DNA of 64,000 bases from an uncultured Sphingomonadaceae bacterium (GCA_947501325.1 CANMVC010000002.1:1054001-1118000), one strand, 5' to 3'; shown: positions 9,934 through 18,565, numbered from the stretch's first letter. Made by a program: numbers and translations. Notes: generated by a model from the sequence alone, not told the origin.

Positions 9934-10386
9934 AGAATCTCCGTATTTGAGGCCGCTCTCAAGTTGTAGCAACATCAAGCATTTTACACCCGTTTACAAT
10001 ATTGGAATCTTGACCTTTGCGGCCAAACAAATCCAACCGCATTTGGTTTGGCCGTCTTCCCAGCATTAGAGAAAAAAGCGCCCTTGCCAGGGATATATCG
10101 GCCAGCAAGAAGTGACGCACCAGGGGTTGGAATAGATCCCTTTTAACAGTTCTCTGTCTACCAACCTCGTTTTTAAGTGGTGAGATGACCGAAATATTGC
10201 GGAATATCTCTAGCAACGCTCTTAGCGACGCGACAGGCTGGCACTGTCCAGACGACTGCGCACGATAGCGCCCCAGACCCTGAAAATCTCTGAAATTTTA
10301 CAACTATTCGCCCTATAACTAATTGCCAGCCATCGTTGACTTTTGCATAGGGTTGCGGGGCAATTTAAATTGATGGGAGCACGACT
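9934..10386. other. Intergenic region without a convincing gene
   Basis: About 450 bases. A 9-bp perfect inverted repeat (CGGCCAAAC, 10019-10027 / GTTTGGCCG, about 10046-10054) is present without a T-tract, so it is not a standard terminator. An 85-codon minus-strand frame (9959-10216) has no signal, no recognisable domain and poor codon character. The last 80 bases should hold the promoter of the M48 protease gene. Confidence 0.4.
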
Positions 10387-11163
10387 TTGAAAAACGATGA
10401 TACCTTACTCACCCGGCGGCAGATCATGGTCATCGCCGCTCTGGCTGGCGGGATCAGCGCGAGCGCACCGCTGCACGCGCAGTTCAATCTGAAAAAAGGT
10501 CTCGGTGCGGCTGGCAAAGTGGCCAAGGCCGGATCGTATAATGATGAAGAAATGGCGGTCTATTTTGACCAGATGGCGGCTGATATGGACAGCCGTAATC
10601 CGGTGGCTGGTCCCAATGACCCATATGGCAAACGCATAGCCAACCTATCAAGCGGTTTGAAAAATCATGATGGCCTTGATCTGGATATCAAAGCCTATCT
10701 GGTTCGCGACGTGAACGCCTTTGCCATGGCCAACGGCACGATCCGTGTCTTTGCGGGACTTATGGACGAATTTACCGATGACGAAATCCGCTATGTGATC
10801 GGTCATGAAATCGGCCACGTGAAAGAAGGCCACACCAAAAAACGAATGCAGGGCGCTTTGCAGAAAGAAGCGGCTATGGGAGTCGCCGATGCAGCAGGCG
10901 GCAAGGTTGGCCAAATCGCCAATTCCAAGCTTGGCAAGTTATTTGGTGATGTGATCAGCTCGCAACATAGCCAAAAGCACGAAAAAGAAGCCGATGACTA
11001 TGCTATGGCCTTCATGAAACAGAAGAAATATGAGCCGATGGCTTGTGTCACCGCGCTCGACAAATTGGCTGGCATGGGCGGAGGCGGCGGTGGACTGCCA
11101 TGGCTGCAAACCCATCCAAGCCCGGAAGCTCGAGCAAAACGGATGCGCAAGCAGCTCGCCTAA
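10387..11163 (+). CDS. M48 family metalloprotease, exported
   Basis: Encodes 258 residues. The start is TTG at 10387, supported by GGGAG seven bases upstream and by the N-terminus it opens: LLTRRQIMVIAALAGGISASAPLHAQ, a signal with a twin-Arg pair that could be read as Tat-type. The zinc site VIGHEIGHVKEGH (HExxH, about residue 140) and the downstream third ligand in HEKEADDYAMAFM are intact, as is the C-terminal LQTHPSPEARAKRM typical of M48 (BepA/LoiP-like) proteases. Members act in the periplasm on misfolded outer-membrane proteins. It is followed by a 120-base gap and the vWA pseudogene. Confidence 0.9.
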   Translation: MKNDDTLLTRRQIMVIAALAGGISASAPLHAQFNLKKGLGAAGKVAKAGSYNDEEMAVYFDQMAADMDSRNPVAGPNDPYGKRIANLSSGLKNHDGLDLDIKAYLVRDVNAFAMANGTIRVFAGLMDEFTDDEIRYVIGHEIGHVKEGHTKKRMQGALQKEAAMGVADAAGGKVGQIANSKLGKLFGDVISSQHSQKHEKEADDYAMAFMKQKKYEPMACVTALDKLAGMGGGGGGLPWLQTHPSPEARAKRMRKQLA

Positions 11164-11285
11164 AACCGCTCGGGCAAACGACAAACCTGACTGGATTATG
11201 TAACAACATATCATTTGTTCATAGTCCAGTCAGCTCGCGTGAGGCACCTTCTATCCCGGGTTGAATCTTCTTGGGAGTGATAGTT

Positions 11286-12429
11286 ATGCGGCGTTTTTCC
11301 AATATTTCCAAAATCTTGTGCGGTTTTGCAGCGGTCAGTTTTGTCGCAGCTCCAGGGGCTGGTTCGCTGGAAGCCCAATCGAGACAAGATAAGCGATCCG
11401 ATATTGTTCGAATACCGCCACCCCATCCGGTTAATTGCAGCCTTTTTACGCGCCATGACAAGGAGAGTATCGTGACTGTCACAGGGTCATCGATGCCTCC
11501 TCCTCCGCCACCACCACCGCCGCCATCGGTCGCCAGCCCATCCACCAAGAGCAGTGCGGCAGGCACCATGAGTCGCAGAGCAATGCAGATCACGGGCCCC
11601 GGCCCCTACCCTTATCCCTTGCCGCGCCCTCGTCCGTCACAATCGCAGGACCGCGAAAAATATACCGGCGAAGAGGTTGCCAGCATCAAGAGGGTGGCCG
11701 ACGAACCGGTGTCCACTTTTGCCGTGGATGTGGATACCGGCAGCTATTCCAATGTCCGCCGATTCCTGAATGATGGCCAGATGCCGCCAGAAGCGGCCGT
11801 CCGGACCGAAGAGATGATCAACTATTTCCGTTATGACTATCCGGTGCCCACAAGCCCAGAAAGTGCTTGGCGAGGAACTCAGCTCGACATTATTCACGAT
11901 CGCAAAGGACGTGAAGATACAGATCGAATTTAATCCTGCTCATGTGAAAGAATATCGCCTGATCGGCTATGAAAACCGGCTGCTCGCCGAAGAAGATTTC
12001 AATAATGACAAAATTGATGCTGGCGATATCGGTGCGGGCCATCAGGTGACGGCACTTTATGAAATCATGCCTGCGCAAACATCGGGCTGGCTGCCCGAAC
12101 GACGCTATCCGGCCAATCGCGCCGTCCAAACGCAATCGGATTTCGGGGGCGAGATGGCACAAGTGAAATTGCGCTACAAATTACCCGGCCAAACAAAATC
12201 TCGTCTGATCGAACGGCAGATCGCGGCGGGCGGCTTGCAAAAGGCAGCCGCACCTAGCGGCGATATGGCCTTTGCCGTTGCGGTCGCGGCCTTTGGCCAG
12301 AAGCTTCGCGGGGACAAGTATCTCGGTGACTATAACTTTGATAATATTCGGAAATTATCGGGAAATGGTGGCGATTTCTGGCGTCAGGAATTTCGCAAGT
12401 TAAGCGACTTGGCCCAGAATCAGAGTTAG
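11286..12429 (+). pseudogene. YfbK-type von Willebrand factor A protein, vWA domain deleted and frame broken
   Basis: Two out-of-frame halves belong to one family. The first (11286-11933) has a signal peptide, a run of ten prolines, and the YfbK N-terminal domain ([37 protein letters not shown]). The second frame carries [21 protein letters not shown] and the rest of the DUF3520 C-terminal domain to 12429. In intact YfbK these parts are separated by some 200 residues of vWA domain with the MIDAS motif; here they are joined at about 11838-11850 with a change of frame, and no vWA sequence remains. A single deletion explains this. The first half then runs 28 further codons in the wrong frame. 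It is unlikely to make a working protein, although the N-terminal half could still be exported. Confidence 0.85.
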
Positions 12430-12641
12430 CCACGATTCGACCGGCGATTAGATTATCGGTCAAAAAACGCTAACCCGTTAACCATGTTTGCTAAGTAATT
12501 GTATCATATGGGGACAATTTCAGCCCGTTTCATCGGATAATGGACGCTCTATCCAAATAGCTGAACTGGACTCATCCTTAATTATCCTTCATTTTAAAGG
12601 GTGATCATGGATAAGACACGAACTTAGTAAGGGGTTCCGTA

Positions 12642-13388
12642 ATGGAAGTTGGGGGTAAGATAATAACTGGTGCCGTTGCCACAGCGCTTTTGGCGCTGGT
12701 CGGGCATTATACCACTGGCGATAATTTTATAACTGGCCTTGAAAATGCAGCGCAGACGGAAATGACAGCGCAAGGCATGGAGGGCGTTAAAGTAGCGTTC
12801 TCACGCGAGCCGCTTTCCCGGAAGGCTGTGTTGGATGGTGATGTATCTGACGATGTGAAGCAAAAGGCACTTAGTGCTGTCTCCGGCATTGCTGGCGTCT
12901 CCAGTGCTGTTTGGGCTGGCGGCGATACAGTTGTTGCAAGCAAAACAGACGAAGGCGCCCAAAACGCTGATCCAGCGGTTACAACATGCCAGAAGGGCGT
13001 CGACGAGGCGATTGGGGACGAAAAGCTCAGCTTCCGATCCGGAAGCGCTTATGTGTCGCCCGCATCCAATCAATTATTGGATAAAATCGCGGCAGCGCTC
13101 CAGTCCTGTTCCAACTTTACCATCGCTGTAGGTGGCCATACCGACGATAATGGCAATGCCCAAGTCAACAAAATCCTGTCACAGGAACGAGCCGATAGGG
13201 TCCGCGCTGGGTTGATTGAGCGCGGGATCCCTGAAAACCTTGTCACTGCAACGGGCTTTGGCGCTGAACAACCTTTGGCAACCGGAACCGGTCCCGAGGT
13301 GGACGCACAGAACCGCCGCATTGAATTCAAAGTGCGGGCGACAAATAAAAAAGAAATAAATGATGCGAAATCGCAACAGGGGGAATGA
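12642..13388 (+). CDS. OmpA-family protein with N-terminal membrane segment and BON-like region
   Basis: Encodes 248 residues; AAGGGG lies about 9 bases before the ATG. The N-terminus (about residues 4-25) is a single hydrophobic anchor. A region at about 40-95 (GMEGVKVAFSREPLSRKAVLDGDVSDD ... VSGIAGVSSAVW) resembles a BON domain, which is often found next to OmpA domains. The C-terminal OmpA domain (about 125-235) has the peptidoglycan-binding pattern FTIAVGGHTDDNGNAQVNKILSQERADRV and NRRIEFKV. It likely ties a membrane component to the cell wall. It is first in an apparent three-gene operon with a 33-residue membrane peptide and an HhH protein. Confidence 0.88.
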   Translation: MEVGGKIITGAVATALLALVGHYTTGDNFITGLENAAQTEMTAQGMEGVKVAFSREPLSRKAVLDGDVSDDVKQKALSAVSGIAGVSSAVWAGGDTVVASKTDEGAQNADPAVTTCQKGVDEAIGDEKLSFRSGSAYVSPASNQLLDKIAAALQSCSNFTIAVGGHTDDNGNAQVNKILSQERADRVRAGLIERGIPENLVTATGFGAEQPLATGTGPEVDAQNRRIEFKVRATNKKEINDAKSQQGE

Positions 13389-13391
13389 ACC

Positions 13392-13493
13392 ATGCCATTA
13401 TTAGTAGAAAATCTGTTGCTCCTGCTCGCTACTTTTGCAATTGGCCTCGGGATTGGTTGGCTCATTTGGGGCCGGAACCGTGATGAAATTTGA
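13392..13493 (+). CDS. 33-residue single-pass membrane peptide
   Basis: The ATG at 13392 begins three bases after the stop of the OmpA gene, with GGGGGAA just upstream. The product is almost all one hydrophobic helix (ENLLLLLATFAIGLGIGWLI) followed by a basic/acidic tail WGRNRDEI, so the C-terminus probably faces the cytoplasm. The helix contains a small-residue pattern (G-x-G-x-G) that favours packing with another helix. The next gene also starts with one membrane helix. Expression is inferred from the ribosome binding site and close spacing; no homology is claimed. Confidence 0.6.
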   Translation: MPLLVENLLLLLATFAIGLGIGWLIWGRNRDEI

Positions 13494-13565
13494 AGGGACC
13501 TATCTGGTAGCGCATCGACTGCCGCTCGGCCGTTCTAATATGTATGACTATAGGGGTTTAAAATA

Positions 13566-14192
13566 ATGATATCGCTGATTTCTGCAAATTGGCTGCTATT
13601 CCTGATCGCCTTGCTGATCGGCGTCGCAACAGCATTTTGGGCCTGGGCTGCATCCGGACGCGAAGGCGCAATGGATAGTTTCGACAGCAATGACGGTTTG
13701 CTGGAAAAAGCGGGTGAAGCGGTTTTGCCAACGCCTGAACCTGTTGTGGCTGAGCCCACTCCTGCACCGGCTCCGGCGCCAGCACCCGCGCCAGTCGCAC
13801 CCAAAACTGTGGCGCCAGCTGCTGTCACTCCGGCTGCAGCTAAGGTCACCATACCACCGGCTCCTGCTCCGCGTGCGCGCAAACGCCCTGTCGTGGCAGA
13901 AACGCCGCCGCCACCTCCACCGGGGAAACCCAATATTAGCCCTGCCAAAGGCGATCCCGATAATCTGCGTTTGATTAAAGGTGTTGGTCCAAAGTTAAAT
14001 AGTCTCCTCAACAATCTGGGCGTGACACGATACGATCAGATTGCCGCTTGGAAAGAAGCAGAAATTGAGGAAGTCGATAAATATCTGGAGAGCTTTAGCG
14101 GCCGAATTACCCGCGATTCCTGGATAGACCAGGCCAAATATCTCGCGAAAGATGATATTGCCGGGTTCGAAAAGAAATACGGCAAGCTCTAA
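13566..14192 (+). CDS. Membrane-anchored helix-hairpin-helix (H3TH-type) protein
   Basis: Encodes 208 residues with AGGGG about 10 bases before the ATG. Residues 8-30 form one membrane helix; residues 55-125 are a long Pro/Ala-rich linker (repeated PAPAPA) ending in PPPPPGKPN; residues 135-208 form a compact domain beginning LRLIKGVGPKLNSLLNNLGVTRYDQIAAW and continuing WIDQAKYLAKDDIAGFEKKYG. The GVGP..... L...G..... Q... pattern is a helix-hairpin-helix; this domain is shared with predicted 5' nucleases and with C-terminal parts of ribosomal or NADH-dehydrogenase-associated proteins, and by itself usually binds DNA or protein. How a DNA-binding type fold works on a membrane stalk is unclear. 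It follows the OmpA and 33-residue genes. Confidence 0.8.
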   Translation: MISLISANWLLFLIALLIGVATAFWAWAASGREGAMDSFDSNDGLLEKAGEAVLPTPEPVVAEPTPAPAPAPAPAPVAPKTVAPAAVTPAAAKVTIPPAPAPRARKRPVVAETPPPPPPGKPNISPAKGDPDNLRLIKGVGPKLNSLLNNLGVTRYDQIAAWKEAEIEEVDKYLESFSGRITRDSWIDQAKYLAKDDIAGFEKKYGKL

Positions 14193-14270
14193 ACTTTTCC
14201 ATCGGACATTTGAAATCATCGGTTGCGAATGAGCGCATCCGTTTCAAATCACCCTTCCGTATTTTTCCGC

Positions 14271-15083
14271 TTAGTGCCCCATCACCAGTGGAATCTTCGT
14301 GTCATTGAGCAGGTTCTTGGTCACGCCACCAAATAATGTTTCACGTAGGCGACTATGTCCATAGGCGCCCATGACTAAAGCTGCTGCGCCCTGTTCAGCC
14401 GCAAACTCGCCGATAATATCGGACGCTTCGTTGCCCTTGCCCTTGAGCTCATGAAGGACAGTTGAAACGCCGTGCCGCGACAGAAAAGTCGAGGCAGCAA
14501 TATGGGGGAAATCGACATCATCATCACCCACGGTCACCAAGTGCACGTCGCCGGCCATCTTCAACATCGGTAGAGCCAATCGCACAGCCTTGGCAGCCTC
14601 AGCAGAGCCATTCCAGGCGACGACCATCGCACCAAGACAATCATAGGAATCGTTTTCAACGGGCACCACCATTACAGCGCAATGCGCATGGACCGCGACA
14701 TCGCCAGCAATTGGCAACGGCTCGTCACCGGCATTACGCTTGCCATAAGACTGGCTGACAATCACCAGATCGGCAAGACGGCTGCGCTCTGTCAACAATG
14801 TCGCGGGATCTCCTAAGCCGGTTTGCCAGTCCCATGAGACATCTTCTTCCTTCAGGCGCTGCTCAACCCGCTCACGATGCGCTCGTTCCGCAGCATCCAT
14901 GTCTTCAAAATTTATGCCGGTAACAAAATCGCCACCCAACGGACCAAATGACATCGGTGCAAACTGTGTCGTCGGTTGAACGCAAGTCAAATGCCCACCA
15001 TGACCGCGAGTAAGGTCCAAAGCGACCTGTAGACGTGATTCCAGACCACTATCTTCGAACACATGCAATAATATCGTTTTCAA
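14271..15083 (-). CDS. Universal stress protein, tandem-domain
   Basis: Encodes 270 residues. I place the start at TTG (15083), because GGGAGAAG lies directly upstream and the product then begins (M)KTILLHVFEDSG, the normal opening of UspA domains; in-frame ATG codons upstream would add 22 residues of unrelated sequence. Two UspA-like halves follow (about 1-145 and 150-270). The second ends with VMGAYGHSRLRETLFGGVTKNLL, which matches the ATP-binding G-x2-G-x9-G(S/T) signature. USPs aid survival under stress and low oxygen. It is transcribed alone, convergent with the HhH gene. Confidence 0.87.
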   Translation of the reverse strand: MKTILLHVFEDSGLESRLQVALDLTRGHGGHLTCVQPTTQFAPMSFGPLGGDFVTGINFEDMDAAERAHRERVEQRLKEEDVSWDWQTGLGDPATLLTERSRLADLVIVSQSYGKRNAGDEPLPIAGDVAVHAHCAVMVVPVENDSYDCLGAMVVAWNGSAEAAKAVRLALPMLKMAGDVHLVTVGDDDVDFPHIAASTFLSRHGVSTVLHELKGKGNEASDIIGEFAAEQGAAALVMGAYGHSRLRETLFGGVTKNLLNDTKIPLVMGH

Positions 15084-15199
15084 GACACTTCTCCCGTTGG
15101 CCCCTGTTAAGACAAAGAAGGACTTTGGCATTGCCATTGAAATTCGCATTGATCTGGCTCAAAAAATCCAGCCATTCTATTGCTCAAGCGGTGGATCGA

Positions 15200-15706
15200 T
15201 CAGACGATTGTCATCAAATCCCCGGGTGCCAGCTTAGGCAGCAAACTATCCATAGTAGCGCGATCAATCGCCACACAGCCCTCGGTGCCTCTATTCTCAT
15301 AGCATATATGGAAGAAAATCGCACTGCCCTGACCAGCTATTGGTTGGCTGTCATTATGCCCGAGGGTAATAATGATATCATATAATGGGTCATCGCGGAT
15401 CAATGTTTCAGCGCTGAACGGATGAGGCAAGCGTACCGGCCGGTTATAGGAAGGATCAGCCGGGTCATCGGACCAGCCATCTTGCGGACCAATCCAGCGC
15501 CAAGGCAATTTCAGTCCATGAAACGGGGCGCTGCGACCCGGATGAAACAAGACGGTTCGGATAGGCCACGTGCCAAGCGGTGTGCGGCCGTCGCCCTCCC
15601 GCTTTTGTTCGGCTTCGCAAGGACCGGAACGGCCGATGGTACAATTTATGACGTCTTGGTTGAACGTCAGCGTTAGCACGGCCGTATCTACACGAAGGAC
15701 ACTCAA
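15200..15706 (-). CDS. L,D-transpeptidase (YkuD) domain protein
   Basis: Encodes 168 residues. The YkuD catalytic pattern is present: GSAIFFHICYENRGTEGCVAIDR, with the conserved His, and the Cys in a GC motif (usual form SHGC; here TEGC). The N-terminus (MSVLRVDTAVLTLTF) is not a signal peptide, so either export uses another route or the enzyme acts in the cytoplasm; proteins of this subgroup without signals are common in alphaproteobacteria. The family makes 3-3 cross-links or attaches lipoproteins to peptidoglycan. Its start overlaps the stop of ribA by four bases (ATGA), so it is translationally coupled to ribA. Confidence 0.8.
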   Translation of the reverse strand: MSVLRVDTAVLTLTFNQDVINCTIGRSGPCEAEQKREGDGRTPLGTWPIRTVLFHPGRSAPFHGLKLPWRWIGPQDGWSDDPADPSYNRPVRLPHPFSAETLIRDDPLYDIIITLGHNDSQPIAGQGSAIFFHICYENRGTEGCVAIDRATMDSLLPKLAPGDLMTIV

Positions 15707-16779
15707 AGCTTATGACCGGTGCGGTCCCGTTTGGTATCAAGATAAAATTCATTGTGAGGATTGGCGGCAATTTTGACCGGCAGGCGTTCTTCTACCGCAA
15801 TCCCGCATCCTTGCAGACCTTCGACTTTTTCCGGGTTATTTGTGAGCAATTTGATCGCCGGTATGCTCAACAACTCGAGCATCCGCGCGGCAATCGAAAA
15901 ATCCCGGGCGTCAATTGCAAAGCCCAGTCTTTGATTGGCATCCACTGTGTCAAATCCCTGATCCTGTAAGGCATATGCCCGCAGCTTGTTGATAAGCCCG
16001 ATCCCGCGTCCTTCCTGGCGCAAATAGAGCAACACGCCCCAGTTGGCTTCGCTCATTTGCCCCAGGGCCGCATGAAGTTGCGGTCCACAATCGCACTTTA
16101 AGCTACCGAGCACATCGCCAGTCAGACATTCGCTGTGCAACCGCACGACGGGTGTGGTTTCATCGCGCTCCCCGACAACCAGCGCAATATGATCGGTGGA
16201 ATCCGCTTCGCTACGAAATCCGTAGATATGCGCCTGCGCATTGGCAGCGACGGGTAACTTGGCGTGCGCGCTAATAATCAGCGCGTTGGAATCTGCATAG
16301 GCCTCGACATCTTCGATATGCAACAGGTCTTCCGCTGGGTCTTGGTCGATCAAAAAGGCGGGTAGTAATCCACCCTGACGCGCCAGTTCCATTGCCGCTT
16401 TGGCCGCTTCGGGATCGTCAAGCTCTTCGCTCTGAAAAGGCCCCTTCATCGGATGCTTCATATCGAGTACTGGATCAGCAATCGCTATAATCTCAGCCGC
16501 GGTCATCGGACCTGTAAGGCTAATTTGGACAGGCAATGCCGGATCAGCCGAAGCACGCTGATTTAATAGTTTCAACGTGTCAGCTCTGCTCGATGAAATT
16601 AACAGTTTGATATGGGATTGCGAAGCCAGATGCTTATCCAGATCGACAGTCTCGACCGGTAGAAGGTTAAGCACAGTTTTAGCCGACTCAATGCCTATTG
16701 GCCAGCCACGTCGAAGGGCATCTATCGCCCGGGCTGCGCGCCGGGCACCTTTGAAATCAGGGGTTACAGGCGTCTTCAT
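15703..16779 (-). CDS. ribA: GTP cyclohydrolase II with extended N-terminal region
   Basis: Encodes 358 residues. The C-terminal ~200 residues are RibA: LHSECLTGDVLGSLKCDCG supplies the three zinc Cys, YLRQEGRGIGLINKLRAY is the GTP/phosphate segment, and RMLELLSIPAIKLLTNNPEKV is also typical. It converts GTP to the diaminopyrimidine precursor of riboflavin. The N-terminal ~155 residues look like a degenerate RibB (DHBP synthase)-like region that lacks the acidic metal motif of an active RibB, an arrangement known in alphaproteobacterial RibA proteins. It lies between xth (adjacent, zero gap) and the L,D-transpeptidase gene (four-base overlap). Confidence 0.93.
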   Translation of the reverse strand: MKTPVTPDFKGARRAARAIDALRRGWPIGIESAKTVLNLLPVETVDLDKHLASQSHIKLLISSSRADTLKLLNQRASADPALPVQISLTGPMTAAEIIAIADPVLDMKHPMKGPFQSEELDDPEAAKAAMELARQGGLLPAFLIDQDPAEDLLHIEDVEAYADSNALIISAHAKLPVAANAQAHIYGFRSEADSTDHIALVVGERDETTPVVRLHSECLTGDVLGSLKCDCGPQLHAALGQMSEANWGVLLYLRQEGRGIGLINKLRAYALQDQGFDTVDANQRLGFAIDARDFSIAARMLELLSIPAIKLLTNNPEKVEGLQGCGIAVEERLPVKIAANPHNEFYLDTKRDRTGHKL

Positions 16780-17574
16780 TCAAAATTTGAATTCCGTAAT
16801 GAGCGGCGCGTGATCAGAAGGTTTCGTCCAACCCCTAGCATCTTCGTGCACGACATGGCTTACCGCTTTGCTTTCCAGTTCCGGGCTGACCCAAACATGA
16901 TCGAGCCGTCGGCCCTTGTCCGACTCGCGCCAATCGCGCGCGCGATAACTCCACCATGTATATAAGCGTTCAGGGTCGGGAATAAACTTGCGACCAATAT
17001 CGACCCAGTCATGTGCCGCTTTCAACTTCGCCATGATATCGATCTCTATTTGCGTGTGACTGACCACGTTAATCAGCTGTTTGTGGCTCCAGACATCCGA
17101 CTCCAGTGGGGCGATATTAAAGTCACCCAATAATATGGTCGGTGTGTCGAGAGCCGCAGACCAATCGGTCATGCGTTGATAATAATCCAGCTTCTGACCG
17201 AATTTCGGATTGAGCTCCCGGTCCGGAATCTCTCCACCCGCCGGAATATAGACATTCTCAATGCGAACGCCATTTTCGAGACGAGCACCAACGTGCCGGG
17301 CTTCGCCATTGGCCTGCCAATCGAAACGTTCATCTTTGTGCAAGGGTACGCGGCTGATCATGGCCACACCATGATGCATCGGCTGGCCATTCAAAACCAA
17401 GTGATTATAGCCTAATGTACGGAACGCTCCTTCAGGGAACTGTTCATCGCGCACCTTTGTTTCCTGCAAACAGAGCACATCAGGTGCTTCTTCTCTCAAG
17501 AATCGCTCGACAATTTCGAGTCGCGCACGGACGCTGTTAATATTCCAACTAACGATTTTCAGGCTTTCACTCAT
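16780..17574 (-). CDS. xth: Exodeoxyribonuclease III (AP endonuclease)
   Basis: Encodes 264 residues with AGGAG 7 bases before the ATG. Motifs of the Xth family are clear: KIVSWNINSVRAR, LCLQETKV (catalytic Glu), ILLGDFNIAP (D-x-N), RLDHVWVS and the final SDHAPLI (catalytic D-H). It cuts DNA 5' of abasic sites and removes 3' blocking groups in base excision repair. It heads an xth - ribA - L,D-transpeptidase transcript; its promoter should lie between 17575 and about 17650. Confidence 0.96.
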   Translation of the reverse strand: MSESLKIVSWNINSVRARLEIVERFLREEAPDVLCLQETKVRDEQFPEGAFRTLGYNHLVLNGQPMHHGVAMISRVPLHKDERFDWQANGEARHVGARLENGVRIENVYIPAGGEIPDRELNPKFGQKLDYYQRMTDWSAALDTPTILLGDFNIAPLESDVWSHKQLINVVSHTQIEIDIMAKLKAAHDWVDIGRKFIPDPERLYTWWSYRARDWRESDKGRRLDHVWVSPELESKAVSHVVHEDARGWTKPSDHAPLITEFKF

Positions 17575-17654
17575 GACTAACTCCTAGCCATGATAACGCA
17601 TAAAAGCCAAGGCAAAAGCCAGACAAATCTCTATATTTTTTGATGGTTTAAGGA

Positions 17655-17697
17655 CGAAAAACCCCCACCTCCGGGGGCATTTAGGAGGTGGGGGCTA
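17655..17697 (-). terminator. Strong intrinsic terminator downstream of lolA
   Basis: An 11-bp perfect inverted repeat, CCCCCACCTCC (17662-17672) and GGAGGTGGGGG (17684-17694), is followed on the minus strand by TTTTTCG. It lies about 170 bases after the lolA stop. The stem carries the anti-Shine-Dalgarno-like core CCTCC, and the loop contains a second CCCCC tract that could compete for pairing. Confidence 0.9.
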
Positions 17698-17815
17698 ACT
17701 CGCGTTCGTCACGCATAGGATGGTCAGAAGTTTTTATTATCAGGTAACAGGGGGAAAACCTGACTGCCTCGTCTCATCCTGTAACCTTTATAGAACCGCG
17801 TTTCTGTCGCTCAGA
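17698..17815 (-). ncRNA. Candidate structured RNA or structured lolA 3' UTR
   Basis: Between the lolA stop and its terminator lie about 165 bases without a gene but with nested complementarity: AGGATG (17717-17722) with CATCCT (17775-17780), enclosing TCAGGT (17740-17745) with ACCTGA (17758-17763). Together with the terminator hairpin this gives a plausible two- or three-stem small RNA. I could not identify a clean promoter within it, so it may be a processed 3' UTR product. No Rfam family was recognised. Confidence 0.4.
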
Positions 17816-17862
17816 TGAACGAAACCTGTCAGCGCTTCCGCTTGTCGAGGGCGCGCCTCCAT

Positions 17863-18492
17863 TCATCGTTTGCCACGACTTTTTCTTCGCGGGTCACTCC
17901 ATTTGAATGCATTATTGGCCACTGGAACGCCAAACTTCTGGTCAGACAGCCGGATCGATGTCCGATTATTCTTCGAATCGAGAGATACCCAGCCATCCAA
18001 TCTCAAACCCGCCGGAGCGGAAGCATCTTTCGTAAAAATCATCGTAATCAATCCATATTCCGGCCGCTTTGGGTCGCGAACTTCAACACTTAGGACATTG
18101 GGATTGCGGGTGGGTACGATTTTGCCATATTTCGATAAATCCCGCTCGGGGTTGAGCAATGCCCCTAAAGGACTGTTTTTAATCGGCCAGCGTTGCACTT
18201 GATTCACTTCATAATCGATCATCGTCAGGGCTTTGCCATCGCCGACGATCAACAAATTTGCTTCCTTCCCATATTGAAAGCGGATACGGCCTGGTTGTTT
18301 CAACGTCAATTTCCCGGGTAACAGCTGCCCGCTGCGATCGGTTTGCGTGAAATTTGCAGTCATTGTCGTCATCGCCCGTAGATGCGCAGAAATCGCACTA
18401 ATATCGTCCGCAGGGCTTTGCTGGGCCGTCGCCGGAATTGATGCGGTTAGCGCCAAAGGCGTCGCGAGCAGAGCAAAAGCATATCTCAACAT
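17863..18492 (-). CDS. lolA: Outer membrane lipoprotein carrier protein LolA
   Basis: Encodes 209 residues; CAGGAG precedes the ATG. A signal peptide of about 23 residues ends at PATAQQ. The mature protein has the LolA pattern: LRAMTTMTANFTQTDRSGQLLPGKLTLKQPGRIRFQY near the N-terminus, then LLIVGDGKALTMIDYEVNQVQRWPI, and a C-terminal SLDSKNNRTSIRLSD segment. LolA shuttles lipoproteins through the periplasm from LolCDE to the outer membrane. It lies 70 bases downstream of ftsK on the same strand, an order common in this group. Confidence 0.92.
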   Translation of the reverse strand: MLRYAFALLATPLALTASIPATAQQSPADDISAISAHLRAMTTMTANFTQTDRSGQLLPGKLTLKQPGRIRFQYGKEANLLIVGDGKALTMIDYEVNQVQRWPIKNSPLGALLNPERDLSKYGKIVPTRNPNVLSVEVRDPKRPEYGLITMIFTKDASAPAGLRLDGWVSLDSKNNRTSIRLSDQKFGVPVANNAFKWSDPRRKSRGKR

Positions 18493-18565
18493 ATTGAAAA
18501 CTCCTGAAAAATATCCACGACGTTTAGCTTGAAATCATTGAACAGCACCTGAATTGGCGCCTGGA

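Noticed and set aside
9959-10216. 85-codon minus-strand frame
   Set aside because: No signal, no domain and no ribosome binding site; lies in an intergenic region.
11500-11525. Run of CCN codons
   Set aside because: It is a poly-proline stretch in the YfbK-type pseudogene; such runs are common after the signal peptide of this family.
13740-13800. Short-period GC-rich repeat
   Set aside because: It encodes the Pro/Ala linker of the HhH protein, not a CRISPR or VNTR.
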